64,000 nucleotides of DNA from Eretmocerus hayati (lineage: Eukaryota > Arthropoda > Insecta > Hymenoptera > Aphelinidae): NCBI GenBank assembly GCA_029851415.1, contig CM056742.1, positions 152,277,121 through 152,341,120 of the forward strand, given 5' to 3'. Below, piece after piece: positions 47,637 through 60,900 of this stretch. Within the stretch, counting starts at the first letter, position 1. Each line of letters starts with the position of its first letter. Both the position numbers and the translations under genes were made by a program. The notes beneath the pieces are model-generated. The model had not been told where the DNA came from, ran no database searches, and was given only the letters and a program-made list of their open reading frames with translations.

Positions 47637-50600
47637 GTGGCTAAACAGATGATTGCTCTCGAAATTGGGTGAATTTCTATTTCAAGCTAGAGAGTCCGCC
47701 CAGGGCTCTTACAGGGAACAAAAATGCCAGAAGTCTCTAATGCAACGGTCAAGAAAAATAATGGTGACTCCGAAAAAGTCTCAGGGCTTCAAATTTTTCT
47801 AACTTGGAGCAATTTATTAAAACTCCTGATAAATTTTTGATTATCTCCATTTCAAGTATCACCATGTTATATTTTTCCATTTAGAAAATGACCAATCCAA
47901 GTTATCACCAAAATCTTGGTTCAATTAGAGTTTGTCCCGTGAGATTCAAGTCAGACATCCTATTGTTACATTAGAGAATGCCACAGATTTTACTCAAACT
48001 GATTACTCGATCAAGCGAATATTGGCTGTTGCTATGTCCAGTTGTGAAGGAAAATAGCCAAGCAAATGCAACACATCACAACACAAAGGAAATATCTAAA
48101 ATTATTGCTTCTGCTTTCAAACTGACCGGTCCGTCATTACGGACGAGTAAGCACACGATATGTTAGCCAGAACGTCACTACTAAAATTTTGACCAATCTC
48201 AGATCTGCAATAAGATCTAAATGCATCACAAGGGCACCAATATCCCAGGCTTTAAAGAAAAATAAGTGATCACGTATTACGTGCGAGAATGAACGTACCA
48301 AAATTACGCGGGGGTGCACAAGTCGTACTCTGATGTGGGGGAGAGGAAACGTCTGATTTTAATGGGTCTCGCGAGCATATATATGTGTGTGGTACTCTCA
48401 AATGGCCCGAGATGTGGAGCCTGGTAGTATACAGAGTGAGATAGAAAGCTCATATATGGCTGACTCATTGCTGGAATAATGGGTGCTCGCGGATCTGCCA
48501 GCCCATCAATTTAAACTGCGCGCGATCCGTCATTTACGCGCAAGTTGCGCCCGCGCACATTATTCGCAACTATGGAGGATCTATCTGGTTGCAGTTCTGT
48601 GTCTCTACCCCCTCAAACCCTTCCCCCCTTTTCACCATTTACAAGCTATATACTCGACCGATAGCCGATAATGTGAGCCCGATTCGACGAGCCATTAGTC
48701 TAAATTGAAAACTCACTCGAATGTGCTCCTTAATGAGGTTGTTTAACACAGTGTTACCCGCGTGATGCCCTATACGACTAACCCTCTGAGCTGCACACGT
48801 ATTATTTTATGACCTCTCGAAACTGTATTGATTAAGTAGAATTCGCGATGGATATATGGATAAATACCTAACAAAATAGTACATACATACGTCAATTTCA
48901 GTTTTCTGAAAAAATGTAATGGTACTTTGTATTTCCTATTCTATCAGCGTTTAGTTTTTTTAGAAATTCTTCTTGTTGTGCGATTGGACTGCTACTTATA
49001 TTTAAAAAGATGTTAGGGTTGTCAACGTTTTTTCCGTGAAACGTTCATAGAAATTTTGAAACACTTGCGAAAAATTTAAAACAGACGACCTAATACACCA
49101 TTTTGATTCAAAATCGTCGATGTGAATGTTTTTCAGCTGTGAGCCTCAGGACTCTTTTGAAATTATGTGTTTCATCTTATATGATGTAAGGGACTTGACA
49201 TTTTTCGTTGAGAAACAGAAAGAACATGTTTTATTTGTGAGGCAGGCCTCTCGTTTTTTAAGAAAGTTTTAGGGGATGTTGAGACATGTCTGGTTTTTAT
49301 AACTCTCGAAAAATGTTGGGATGAAAATCCTCGCACGAAGGTCATTTCTTACTTTTAAAACTTTCTTCCAATCAGAACTGCTTTCGAGCGTGAAATTCTT
49401 CACGAATAATGTTCTGTCTGATTTCCATAATCCACTCAACTCGCCACTCAAATTATTACTACCGCGAAAATCTTTTCATAAAAATTGAACAAGTCTCTTA
49501 TGCTTTACGTGAACGTACTTATCGTCTATCGAACGCACCGGAAATATCCATCACTTTGATTCTTCAACCAATAACTGAAAGTCAGAAAGGAAATGAAGAG
49601 CAATATCCAATGTTGTCCAGAAATTGAATATCCTTAAAATATCTTGAGCCATCAAGCATCGGACTTGGAAGTTGCGCTCATGACTCGGTTATAGGAAGTA
49701 CCGTGAAATGTCGATTTCAACTTTTTTACATCCGCAAGCGGGCTTTGAGTCGAACTCTTTTTTTTTCAGAACGGACGCGGATGAAGGAGCCGTGAAGAAT
49801 ATTTCATGGAACATCGATTATGATTGGTCGTGGTAACGAAGAGCGCAGCTCTCTTTCTCATTCTATACTTTGCCAGCCACATTGTTTTGCTTTATTACTC
49901 GGGATCTTTTGAAACTATCTACTTTTTTCACCTCGATAGCCGCTTGAAAATGCTGCGTAATCATCGAAATCAATTCATTATTTTCATTGTTGACGTCGAT
50001 ACTGCGGCTTGAACTTTTATTCTTCATTTTCATCACCTTCGCGCGCTACTTCTTTTACAGACGTTATTCATGAATACGAGTCATCGAGCAGCGATATTCG
50101 AATCATAGGCTATTCATCTTGCTATATAGCATATATATACATCCGCGGGAATGAGTAGGAGATTTGGTGGAGATATGATACGACTAATAGGCACAAATAA
50201 CCGTAAGCATGACGAGTCCTCATCGTCTTTTTTCTTTTATTTTGTTCATTAAGATGATCCTTGTATTGCTATCTAGAATATTCCGTCATAATCTTTCGAA
50301 ACTCATAATTGAGAATCCGGGTGGAGAAGCAAGTCTGACGTTGAAAAGTACGTTATTTTTATCTAAATCGATTCAGGATTTCATCAGAATAATTATAGTA
50401 ATTCACACAAATAAAAATTACTGTCACGAGTGAATCTCTACCGGAACTTAATGGAATCCTCAAAATAGAAATTCCACATTTTAAATTAGCTGAAAGAATA
50501 TTCATTAGCATATTACATGTCTGTATATTTACTCAAGGCATAAATTATTAATAATAAGCGAAGAGAGCGTTTCGTTGATTCGGTAGCTAGGTCGATACAG

Positions 50601-51171
50601 CTGCTGATTTTTTGACTCAGTAGCAATATTTTAAGCGCGACTCCTAGCTCGACAAGGATCTTTGGAATTTAACATGCTCACTCACATCATTTTAGGAGAA
50701 TTCGAGTCTCCTTGCGACGCACTTTTTTATTTGAATGCACTTTGTTTGGACCATTTATAGAAACTTTGCAATTTTGGCCAAATTCTCTTTGAGAAATCAA
50801 TATCATGAGGGTAATAGGTTATCGAAGGATCATCACGTACAATAAGTATGCATTGATGAAGGGGATAGAATCAAAATAAAGTAACGAAAAATATTCTGCA
50901 AGACGATAGTTTTGAACTAAATAGTTATGAAATACAAGAAAATTGGTAACGAAAGCAGAGCCAGTCTGTGCTCAAATATTTAGAATTAAATTTGAGCTGT
51001 TAAATGATGTAGAACCCCGCATTCAAAGTCACCCAGACTTTGGATTTTCAATCTCAAAAACTCAACAAAATTGTTTGATCGTCATGTGTACACTTTGTGT
51101 CCGATGATGATCGATAATACGAAAATAGGATTGGATTCAATGATCTCTAGATTCAGAATTTTTCAAAAACC
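47637..51171. other. Intergenic, nothing recognised
   Basis: This is about 3.5 kb of AT-rich sequence downstream of the SMYD gene. A minus-strand AATAAA (50727-50732) about 440 bases beyond the SMYD stop could be a poly(A) signal. No other feature is supportable. Confidence 0.4.
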
Positions 51172-54100
51172 TTAATATAAGCGAGAATGTTGTTCTAACA
51201 TCATACGTACGCTACGCGTATGCTGAAGATCAATGTTTTCTCCGTAAAGCTGTGAGAGATGAAGAGTGAGGTAACGTTCATAGTAATAGGCATGATCACT
51301 AGCCTCCTTTCCTCTCGAGTTCTCGTATATGAATTTCAGCATTTCTATAGACGCATCGTACAATATTTCGTTGTACACCATGCGCTCCTTGAAGAAATTT
51401 GTGGCATACTCTCCAAGCATCTCGACGAGTTTCGAATCCATTAATTTGGCTCCTGGAGTTACCTACAAATATTGAAAGGAAATCAGATTTTGGAGAAATC
51501 ATAGATAATTCAACGCCAATTTCATATGAACGACAGGGTGGATTTTCCAAGGCGATTGTAGGAAGCTCAAGTTGGGTATACTTGTTTGACTTTAATTCGA
51601 GCTCTGGATCGATATATTCAAGAATACTAACAATAATTCTGTGTATTATTATAATTTCTGAAATCCGTCATAACACTGGAAGATTTTTGATTCAGTAATG
51701 GAATGAATAACGGAGGATCTCTAGAAGCAGCAATGCTGTTTTATCGATATTTTGTACCAAAATCGCAATAAAACCATTTTTTTCATGACATCTCTGAGAA
51801 TCAATGGTCTCAGGGCTGCTAGAGACAACTATTGATTTTAAAAAGCCAGCTTTGGTCTTCATCCCCCGAAACGGTATTAGATATGCCTAGCATTCAGATC
51901 GGCACGAATTCGGTTCTACTTAGATCTTCCACGCTATATGGAAAGAGTATTCAGTTTCACTTACTCCATCACTCAAACGTACAGGCCAATCTTCAATGCA
52001 AGCTGTGCATTGACATGTAAATGAATAACTTCTTGCCAACATCCGTTGTCGTAAATTTTTAGCTATCGATGAGCTATACCCATAGTTGATGAAAAGCTGT
52101 GATCAGATAGAAATGAATCGTTGGTATTTCAGCAAAGCTTTGCACATAAAATGATATCTTGATTAACTATCGTTCATTTATCGCACCACAGAACTCTGAA
52201 TGCTCGCACAATTGATTTGGAGAAATTACTAGAATAGTGTCATTTTAAATCATTCAAAAATTTCAACACAAATACATGTGAGGTTTTTATACTTATATGA
52301 TACTGTGAGCCTTGAGAATCTTAGAAAGAAGATGATGACATTGAAAAGTTGATGAAAAATTTGTAGAATATCTATCAAGAGAATCAAAAGATTTGGAATG
52401 GACAGGGGAAGGGCTGGAATTAATGGGTGTATCGTGTGATTTTGAAGGAATTTGATATAAAGTTGCAGGTATTCTTCAAAGATAAAAAAGATCGAGCAAC
52501 AAATAAAACTGATTATAAATAATTTCTGATTATCGAATGTTGGTTTTGAAAATGTCTTAATGTGTTTGACTTGTAAGTTGAAGAATTTACTTACTTGTTC
52601 ACCTTGTTTTATAGATCGATTGGCAAAGAACATGACCCTAGGTCCTGGTACAAAGATTCTATTCACATTATTGTCACAACTGTGATTAAAAAAGGAACCG
52701 CATGGAGAGAAAAATCCTCCTCTGGTTGAGATGCAGAAGTTCCCATCAGAATCCTTACATAAGCAATCATGCACTGAAAACTGTAATTTTGTGAAGGATG
52801 AGAATTGAGAATCAGTGGATTTATTGGAGGATTAATTCTTATAGAAAATAATGGCGAATGAAAAACTAATTCACAGTGGATCAGATAGTTTTGGTGTTTC
52901 GATCACCAAGTATACTTTCAATTCATCACACAACAATGCAGCATTACTACACAAGCTTACAATTACGAATATCAAGAAACATTGATAGTTATCGTGAGTG
53001 TAAACCAAAATTTCCTCAAAAGATTGACAAACTTCAGTTCTCAATGAATTGAATAAAGAAGATCACATACCTGAAAACTATTGGATTCACAGATTTTGTA
53101 AAGATTGTCAGCCACAGACTCCATTTGGGGAATCATCTCATTCAGAGAATTCTCGCAACCAATGTTTGACAAATTCTTGAATGCTACCATCAACAGTGGT
53201 ATGAGGTCAAGTACACCTTCATGCAACTGTTCCCTAGTAGATGTTAAATTATACACAAATTCAAAATCTGAACAATTCATTGTCTCAAGAGGCAATCTTG
53301 GTGAGCTGTCATCTGGAAAGAGTGCGAGTTATTAATATACGTGTCAAATTATTTACTTACCACAATGTTACCATTTATATTGTCTATCTCTGAGGCTGCC
53401 TTCATAATTGTATCCAGTCCTTCTCGCTTGATCATTATTATTATCATCCTGACTAAAATCATGAAAACACTAGAGGCAAGGCTATTATAGTCAGGGTTGA
53501 GCTTTTCATGCATATACTTGTACTGTAACAAGCGTTCAGAAAAGCAATCATTGGAGAACAACGCACACATAATATCATGGTATTCAGACCAAGCTTCTTT
53601 CTTGCATTCCTCGCTGCAATAAATAGTAAGAACACAAGTATCGCATGGGATTCCAGACCATGCAAATGCCAGACAATGTGCACAAACTAGATACATCTGA
53701 TCCACATCTACAGATGCATAGGGTGATTTCTCGCACATGATGATTTCCCCAGGTTCTATATCGCGACTTGCAATGAAATGTCTCCCATATGTCTTACTCC
53801 AATTCATGACCACAGAATCAGTCTTGAAATGCACATGCTCTGAGGTAGAGATATTGGGAAGTTGTGGTGGACTCTGACTTTCCTTTACTTCGGATGGTAC
53901 AACATTATTCAAACATTTTTCTTTGCGAGCAGAAAGCTTGCTCACCAAATTACTAGATTTTGTAATTTTCAGAGCTCTCTCAATGTCCAGCAATGAGAGA
54001 TCATATTTATGCAGATATAACCACAAAGCTGATCTATTACTGTAAGCTTGTGCAAGCTCTTCGGATCCCAATGGAGCGTAAGCTATACTTTCTGTGTATA

Positions 54101-54257
54101 ATGATAGTACCATTCTGTCATCATCACGGTTATTAAGTCTGAATAGATTGTTTCCTTTCTTCCTGATCTCATCTGATTTTGTTGAAGATTTTCTTGAATC
54201 GACCCCCATTGTCTTTTCTTCTGATTTTGCTAAAAATTTACGTGAATCGACGACCAT
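51172..54257 (-). CDS. SMYD4-like TPR/MYND/SET protein, five exons
   Basis: Joining 53372-54257, 53071-53312, 52595-52780, 51965-52096 and 51172-51462 gives 578 residues with GT-AG introns and one continuous frame. Residues ~28-105 are a TPR-like helical region. A SET N-part follows (YGRHFIASRDIEPGE, ~157-171). Residues 192-231 are a complete MYND finger: CAHC, CDTC, YCSEEC, then His227 and Cys231. NHSC (408-411), FINYGY (440-445) and the post-SET YSFTCQCTAC (462-471) complete the split SET domain. The C-terminal helices are in exon 5. SMYD proteins methylate lysines or act as adaptors; SMYD4 relatives serve in muscle and heart development and gene repression, so the target here is unknown. 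Residues 2-16 and 18-32 are a near-duplicate (VDSRK..KS). The first donor is ATG|GTAACA; a stronger GTG|GTAAGT lies 12 bases on but breaks the frame. Confidence 0.9.
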
Positions 54258-54420
54258 TGTTTAGGTTAGGTTCACTGATGAAAAAACACGTTTCACTTTC
54301 AACAACGAATACTTATATAATAACTTCTTCTTCTTGTTATATTGGCGTCTAATATACTTATAACAACGGTTTCAATGCTGGTCGTCACTGGTCGTGGACG
54401 CTATAATACTGTGAAATAAT
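54258..54420 (-). promoter_or_regulatory. Putative SMYD promoter region
   Basis: Immediately upstream of the start codon (minus strand) is GAACCTAACCTAAACAATGG, a CCTAACC-type motif common near insect gene starts, in a good AACAATGG initiation context. A TTATATAAGT stretch about 60 bases upstream could serve as a TATA element. The transcription start is not determined. Confidence 0.35.
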
Positions 54421-54644
54421 TGTCCGGAAAGGTTTCAATTTCGATTTCAATTGTTTTCACGCTACTGAAATATTCCAATTTCCAGCCTAGATTGTGTGAC
54501 GAATTAACGATTTGTTATGATGGTCGTTTGCATGCTGCGATCACTGGCTGCGATAACATCACATCAAATGTGATGATTATATGCGGGCTCGTCCACATGA
54601 CCAGTCCGCACACTTCGCCTGACTTCGCCGTTCGGTTCTTCTTA

Positions 54645-54916
54645 GGGTGATGACAGACAACGCGCTACGACACGATTCTCGCGCGACATCAACTGTCACG
54701 ACACACGACACAGAATTCACTAAAACTTCAGCCAACTGTACCATCGGTGGATTTGATTCATTTTTTCAGTGCCATAGTCATAGATAATGGGACCTGAAAG
54801 AATTAAATTTGCTGATTTGATGGCTGGGCTTACAGGAATGAATTTTATTTCGTGCGTCGGACGATGTCGCGTCGTTAGACCCGCGTGCATGGTCGTAGCG
54901 AGTTGTCGGTCATCAA
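54645..54916. mobile_element. MITE with GGGTGATGACAG end, copy 1
   Basis: The left end GGGTGATGACAGACAACGCG and the right end (complement of GATGACCGACAACTCGCTAC) are inverted. The interior ATCGGTGGATTTGATTCA matches the second copy at 61850-62110. The right tip has decayed. It lies about 390 bases upstream of the SMYD start. Confidence 0.7.
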
Positions 54917-55041
54917 TCTCACTTGTACTATAATATATTAATTAAATATGCGTCTCAGATTACTCTTGAAGTAAATTTTTACATTCTATAGGTTGAAAAA
55001 TTAACATCTGTCACGATAAGAAAAATTATAAATTTTCTTCA

Positions 55042-56127
55042 GACCTTGGTGCACAAATCAAAATTATGTTTTTAAATTTTATCTGCAAAATTTTCGTAAC
55101 TTTTTCACTCTCAAATCGTTACAGCTTAAAATTGACGTCAGATAGAGAGACGCGGTTCGGCGCATCTGAAATTCTGAAAGGTTGCAAAAAACCTATCAAT
55201 AACCACTTTGAAATTCTGGTTCACACATCTGTTATCTTTTTCTCTCAAAAAGCAATTTTTTTGGAATATCGAAAAGTAAATTTCTTACGTGAAACGATGC
55301 GCATTCCACAAATAAAATATTTTTACTCTGCATTTTTGGGATTTAAGCTGTTTTTTGGGCGTTTTTTGAATTTTAATGATGGAACACCTCAATTTTTTTG
55401 CGTATGCCCGGATTCTAAGTTTCCAAATTTTGGGAAGACGAGAAAATTTCCTTTAAACTGACCACTTGTTGAGCTCCATTCCGTTCATTCAAACGAAAGT
55501 TCTACTGACCTTTGACAGTCACTACAAAAAGCAGCTTAATAGTGCGAGGCCCCATATTCACTTCAGTAGTCATTGCCTGGAAGCCTTCATGTTTTTGCTC
55601 AAGGCCGTTCTTCGTCATCCGGTCCGGCAATTCCGGTTCTAGTTGATGAAATTGAACTCAACCAAAGGTCATTTTGAAGGAAATTTTTTCAATTTTCCAA
55701 AAAAAAAATTAGTTCTGAATTTCAAAAACTTGCACGTGTGCATAAAGTTTAGGTTATCTTATTAAAATTAAAAAACGCCCAGAAAACAGTTTAAAACCCG
55801 AGGATGCCGAGTGAAAATATATTCCTCATGGAGAACGCAACTTTTTACATGAAAAAACGTACTTTAAAATATTCCAAAAAAATAGCTTGTTGAGAGATAA
55901 ATTGAAAGATGTTTTTCACGAAATTATCCATGTATAATCAAGGTATTATAAGAATCAACATTTCAAAGTGGTTTTTGATAGGGTTTTTGCTCACCTTCCA
56001 GATGCGCTGAACCGAGTCTCTACATCTAACGTTATTTTTAAGCTATAATGATTTGCGTGTGAAAAAGTTACGAACATTTTTGCAAAACAAGGTTGTAAAA
56101 ATAATTTTGATTTGTGTGCCAGGGTCC
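55042..56127. mobile_element. 1.1-kb foldback element, copy 2
   Basis: The left end GACCTTGGTGCACAAATCAA and the right end TTGATTTGTGTGCCAGGGTC are inverted, with arms of about 400 bases. Mirrored internal landmarks include GCATCTGAAATTCTGAAAGG, AACCACTTTGAAA and TTTAAGCTGTTTTTTGGGCG. It shares the terminal GACCCTGG, GCGCTGAACCG and TTCGTAA..TTTTT blocks with 20495-21608. The 131-codon frame at 55066 has no recognised domain and lies within an arm. Confidence 0.8.
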
Positions 56128-56475
56128 AAAAAAAAATTCACAATTTTTCTTATGGTGACTGATGATCCTATTTCCACCCATAGAATCGAAAAAGTTCACT
56201 CAAAAAGAAATCTGAGACTCAACCTTCGACCATGCATCGTTTCCTTGTAGAATCACTCTTGGGCAAATGTAAAACATTATCACAGTTTTCGGGAATAGAT
56301 TCCAATAGTTACAAAAACAGTCCAAATTTCCCTCGCAGACTCCTGAGTTCAATTTGGCACTGATCCCGATAAAATTATTGTCAAAATTTGGAGAAAAATT
56401 TGCCGCTGGTGGTGTTTTGTAGCGCGCTCATTGGTTTTTCTTATTATTTGCTTGGTTTACATCAATTAGGTATCG
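56128..56475. other. Short spacer, nothing recognised
   Basis: These ~350 bases between two foldback elements hold no identifiable feature. Confidence 0.45.
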
Positions 56476-56477
56476 TA

Positions 56478-57571
56478 CATTGTAAAAAATTGGTTGACTT
56501 TCCACCAAAGTCGTCAACCAGTGGTTGGTTGTCGAAATCAACCAGCTGGTTGGAATTCAACCAGCTGGTTGGAATTCAACCACTGGTTGACTTTGTCCCC
56601 ACAGCGAATATATAAGGATGAATGCGGCGCCCACGATATTGGTCGATGGTGGTCTCCGGTTGACACTTTTGATTCGGAAAAACAAGTTTCGTCATTTTTT
56701 TTCCACAAACAAAGAGGGATAAACATTAGCCCCGGTCGCAAATGGACGACAAAGCGGGTTGCCTGTCCTGCAGGAGTCGAATACACGTCGTAAGACTGGA
56801 GGGATGGATAGATGGACGGATGGGGTGGGAGGGTAGATGGGATGGATGGATCGATGGATGGATGGATGGATGGAATGGAACGGAATGGACCGGACCGGAA
56901 CGGAACGGAATGGAACGAAATGGAACTGAATTGTATGGATGTCTCCCATCCATATAATTCAATTCCATTCCGTTCCGGTCTATTCCACCCAATTCAACTC
57001 CGTTCCATTTTGCCCCACCCATTCCATTTTGCTCCACCCGGCCAGTTCCGTTCCCCGCCATCCAATTTGAGTCCGTTCCATTTTGCCCCATCCGGCCAGT
57101 TCCGTTCCCCTCCATCCAATGAGACTCCGTTCCATTTCGCTCCATTCCGGTCCGTTCCATTCCGTTCCATCCATCCATCCATCCCATCTACCCTCCCACC
57201 CCATCCGTCCATCTATCCATCCCTCCAGCCTTACGACGTGTATTCGACTCCTGCATGACAGGCAACCCGCTTTGTCGTCCATACGCGACCGGGGCTAATG
57301 TTTATCCTTCTTTGTTTGTGAAAAAAAATGACGAAACTTGTTTTTCCGAATCAAAAGTGTCAACCGGAGACCACCATCGACCAATATCGTGGGTGCCGCA
57401 TTCATCCTTATATATTCGTTGTGGGAAAAAAGTCAGCCAGTGGTTGGATAGGTAGTCAACCACTGGTTTGTGCCAAAAATCAACCAGCTGGTTGATTTTT
57501 GGGATAAACCAGTGGTTGAGGGAAAAACTGCAACCACTGGTTGCAGTTTTTCCCACAAATTTTTTACAGTG
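56478..57571. mobile_element. 1.09-kb palindromic element with GGAAT-type core
   Basis: The left half folds on the right half almost end to end. It opens CATTGTAAAAAATT, mirrored by AATTTTTTACAGTG, and TA flanks both sides. Next come several 13-14-bp palindromes (CAACCAGCTGGTTG, CAACCACTGGTTG), at least eight in total. Then a ~200-bp unique segment appears inverted at 57225-57425. The middle (56800-57200) is a GGAAT/GGAAC-like array on one side and its ATTCC complement on the other, meeting near 56943. All open frames here (up to 153 codons) are products of the repeat. The CACTG-type end is shared by some CACTA-like elements, but a family is not established. Confidence 0.85.
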
Positions 57572-57659
57572 TACACATACTATACGTAAACAATTTCAGG
57601 AGGAGGGAGGCGTCAAAGAAATTACAAAATAAGCCGGAAATAGTAGTTTGGATCGATGA

Positions 57660-57971
57660 AAAACTATAAATGCAGTTGCACGGAGATAAAGACGAGTTTG
57701 TCCATTTCACCGCTGATTCATATTATTTTTGAGGATGGCGTAATGTTGGGTACTGTATCCTTTCGCAACCTCACGAAAAATCACTTTTCAGGAAAATTTT
57801 GATAGCTCGGCTATGATTGTTCAAAAATTGTAATCACTTTAGCTCATTTTGAAGATCTTGAAACAAGCTTTGAGATGAGCTAAAGTACGCTGGAAAATAT
57901 TAAAGTAAATCACAACTATTGGCGAAACGGCTTGAGGGGGGGGGGGTCATGTTGGGTGCACTTACCTTACT
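57660..57971 (-). mobile_element. Poly-G/C-bearing MITE, copy 2
   Basis: On the minus strand this copy starts TAAGTGCACCCAACATGACC, runs into the C homopolymer (G run 57936-57946 on the plus strand), and continues CCAATAGTTGTG and CCTGAAAAGTGATTTTTCG like the copy at 7211-7537. The outer (low-coordinate) boundary is uncertain. Confidence 0.6.
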
Positions 57972-57975
57972 TATC

Positions 57976-60900
57976 TGGTGACCGAGCTCGGGTATGTTTT
58001 GCGAGTGAACACATCATAATAATAATAATCAGACTCTTATGCCACGAAATGCAACCGGTGAAAGGGGGGATCAGTTGTTAATTCGTGACGTATAGTTTGG
58101 CGGACGGGGAGGGGTAACCCACGTATCCCGATTCACTACGATGGGGGGGTGGGGAGGGGGTCAAAAACCGTCGGAATTTCAGTTACGTAGAATGTGTATA
58201 CAGGCCCTTAAAACAGTTGAGCCGGAAAATGGTTTGTCGATGAATTTTTTGATCCTGCATTGGAAGTCCTCTTGGAATTGAGAAGATTGCATCTATTATT
58301 AACACAAAAATCTTACTTGGGGGCGTAACTCATGCGAGAATGCAAGTTGTACGTGTCTCTCATATAAGAAAGTTACATTAACCATATAGATCCAAGGGAA
58401 AACGAATAAAAATGACGATCGAGTTTCCGATTGATGAAGCAATATTTTCATCCAATACATCACACACATTTTTAAACTATGAACAGGTGTACGATAAGCC
58501 GGAACGACAAGAATAAGCCCATCTGAAATAGTCCATGACTAAGTCACGAATAATCGAGAGATAAAATAACTATATAAGCATGCATGACAAATTAGTTTTT
58601 TCTTCCGTAGTCTATGTTTGACCCATTGGAAGATTACGAGGTTCTCGTGAGAAGGGTATGAAGGAACGTTATGAATATAAGGTCTGTTCCTAATTGCTAG
58701 AGCTCGGTGATTTAGCCAGCAATATAATGTAGCCCTTACCTTCAACTGGGGCTACGCCATTATTATGCAGTTAACGTCAACATTATTATTCGGAAGAGCC
58801 GAGAGGGCACGTAATACCGCGTGATATTACGGCATCCCGCGAGACATCGTGCCTCTGGAACATCTTCGAGGTATTCCACAAGCATTCCATGAACATCTAA
58901 ACATGCTCATTTCAGCGAGGCTCCTTTACGAATCAACTTCTTTGACATCATTTCCAGAACTTGGTTTGGGAATTCGAATTCAATGTGACTAAGAAAGAAT
59001 AGTTCAATTTTGAATATTCGAAGCATCCGCTCGATTGAATCTTGGACGTTTTTCTATTGATTAGAGCCCTTTTATACATTTTGACGATGAACTGAAATCG
59101 TGACTCATTGCATTCCCTGAAGGTATATAACTCACATCGAAAGAAACATTGAATGTTTCAAAGATGATAAGGATTTGAGCGCTGCCACTTTGATAATTTG
59201 TGTCAACATCTTCTGGATTGACCCAAAGGATTTGAACAACCCCCGTAAGAATAAAAATAGTCTTGATTAACACTTTTTATTTAACTCTGAATCGTGACTC
59301 ATGTGGGTGTAATCATTTTCAAGTTATTGATGATATCGATCGTGGAATTTGTAAGAAAAATTTCATAGAAAATATCTTGAACATTATTTCAGACCCAAAT
59401 TCGTTTATTGGATAATCGAAGGATTCTGCTTATCGAGAAATACATTGTCGGGTATCGTTTTTAGGACTAATTACTCAAAATTCTGCTGGTACCAGCTTGA
59501 AGAAAATCTTAAAGAAAATGTCAAGCAAATATGAGAAGGGATCAGAGTGAATCCGAATTTTTAGTACAAGCAAACCTCTTATATATTCGTGGATTTAGTA
59601 TTCGCAAACTTAGATTATTTGCAAATGAATAATTGCGGCTTATATTTTCATTTCCGCGATCTGTGCTCTACTTATTCGCGATTGGGAGGCTGCTATCCAG
59701 AGCCAGATTTTTTCAAATATCCAATTCGAAACCAGGCTTTCAGAAAGCTCTATTCTTGCACCCATATTCAATTATTTCATTGATATACATCGAGTAAGAA
59801 ATATTGGCGTGGCTTGCTTTCTACAGCATTATACCAAGTGGAGGTACTACCAAAATGAGGGTGAAAAATTTATAAGTTTGACGACGAAGACCGAAGTACT
59901 AGAATTACTGGAGTGAAAAAATCAGTGTTGTCGCGAATTCTTATTTTCTCTTATTTTTCCTGGAAATCACAGGTTAGATGTTGAAGAAATAGCTCTCAAC
60001 GATTCATATGGATTTATTTAATGATAAATTTCAAGTACTCCTACTATAATGAACCGCTATCAATGATTGACAAATGCGTGTGCCCATTTTCAAATTAACT
60101 TTGGAACATTAGAGCTTTTATGTCAGTCATAGAACGAAGCCTTCGTTTTTCCATCAAAAGCATGGCTTAGGATTCGCGACACCCTTCCGGGACGCAACCC
60201 CCCCCCCGAAATTCCTCCCTGAGTTACCTAATTGACGTAGTCATATCCGGAATCATCTTATTCAAATTTTAATAGCTCTATCATACAAATTTTACACACT
60301 TTAAAGCATTAATTAAAATAGTGGATCAAAACACGTTTTACAACTCTGAGTGATCTTTACCTCAACTGATAAAAATTCGCATAGAACCAAATTTTTGGTC
60401 ATCCACAGTAAGCTGGAGATGGCTAGAGAAGACGCAAAGCAGATTTTAAAGGCAACCTCTTACAGAATTCCCGGGCAATGAATGTCTGCATCTATGACCC
60501 AGAAAAAGAGGCTCTCAAACAATATTAGCTTTCCTCAAGCAGATGAGGCCTTCATATTCGTACATGTAAGAAAAGTTAAAAATACCACAGATAAAATGCA
60601 TTCATACCTATAACACATACCATCGGATGCCTTCGCGCTCGTGTAGATATCCCAGAACAGATTCGTCATAAATCTATGAGGATGACTTCAGAAAATGCGC
60701 CCGCTGACTGGCCTCTATCTATATCTTGGTATTTATTCAAAACGCTACGGTCAGCTTTTCCAGAAAAAGCGATTATTCTTCCTAAAATAGTATAGATACT
60801 ATACTATTAAAAGAGCGAGATATGTTGAGAAATGAAAGGCTCCCCTGATGATTGGTCCATGTTTCCAAGAGACGTGTTTATGGTGTTAATGGTACCCTGG

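Noticed and set aside
51299..51550. 83-codon minus-strand frame overlapping SMYD exon 5
   Set aside because: It is a different frame from the one matching the SMYD C-terminus.
52250..52594. Extension of the SMYD exon 3 frame with hydrophobic residues
   Set aside because: It is read-through into the intron after a good GTAAGT donor. The SET domain resumes at 52096 instead.
56726..57187. Long open frames rich in MERNGTE and WMDG patterns on both strands
   Set aside because: They are translations of the GGAAT/GGATG array in the palindromic element, with frames open on both strands.
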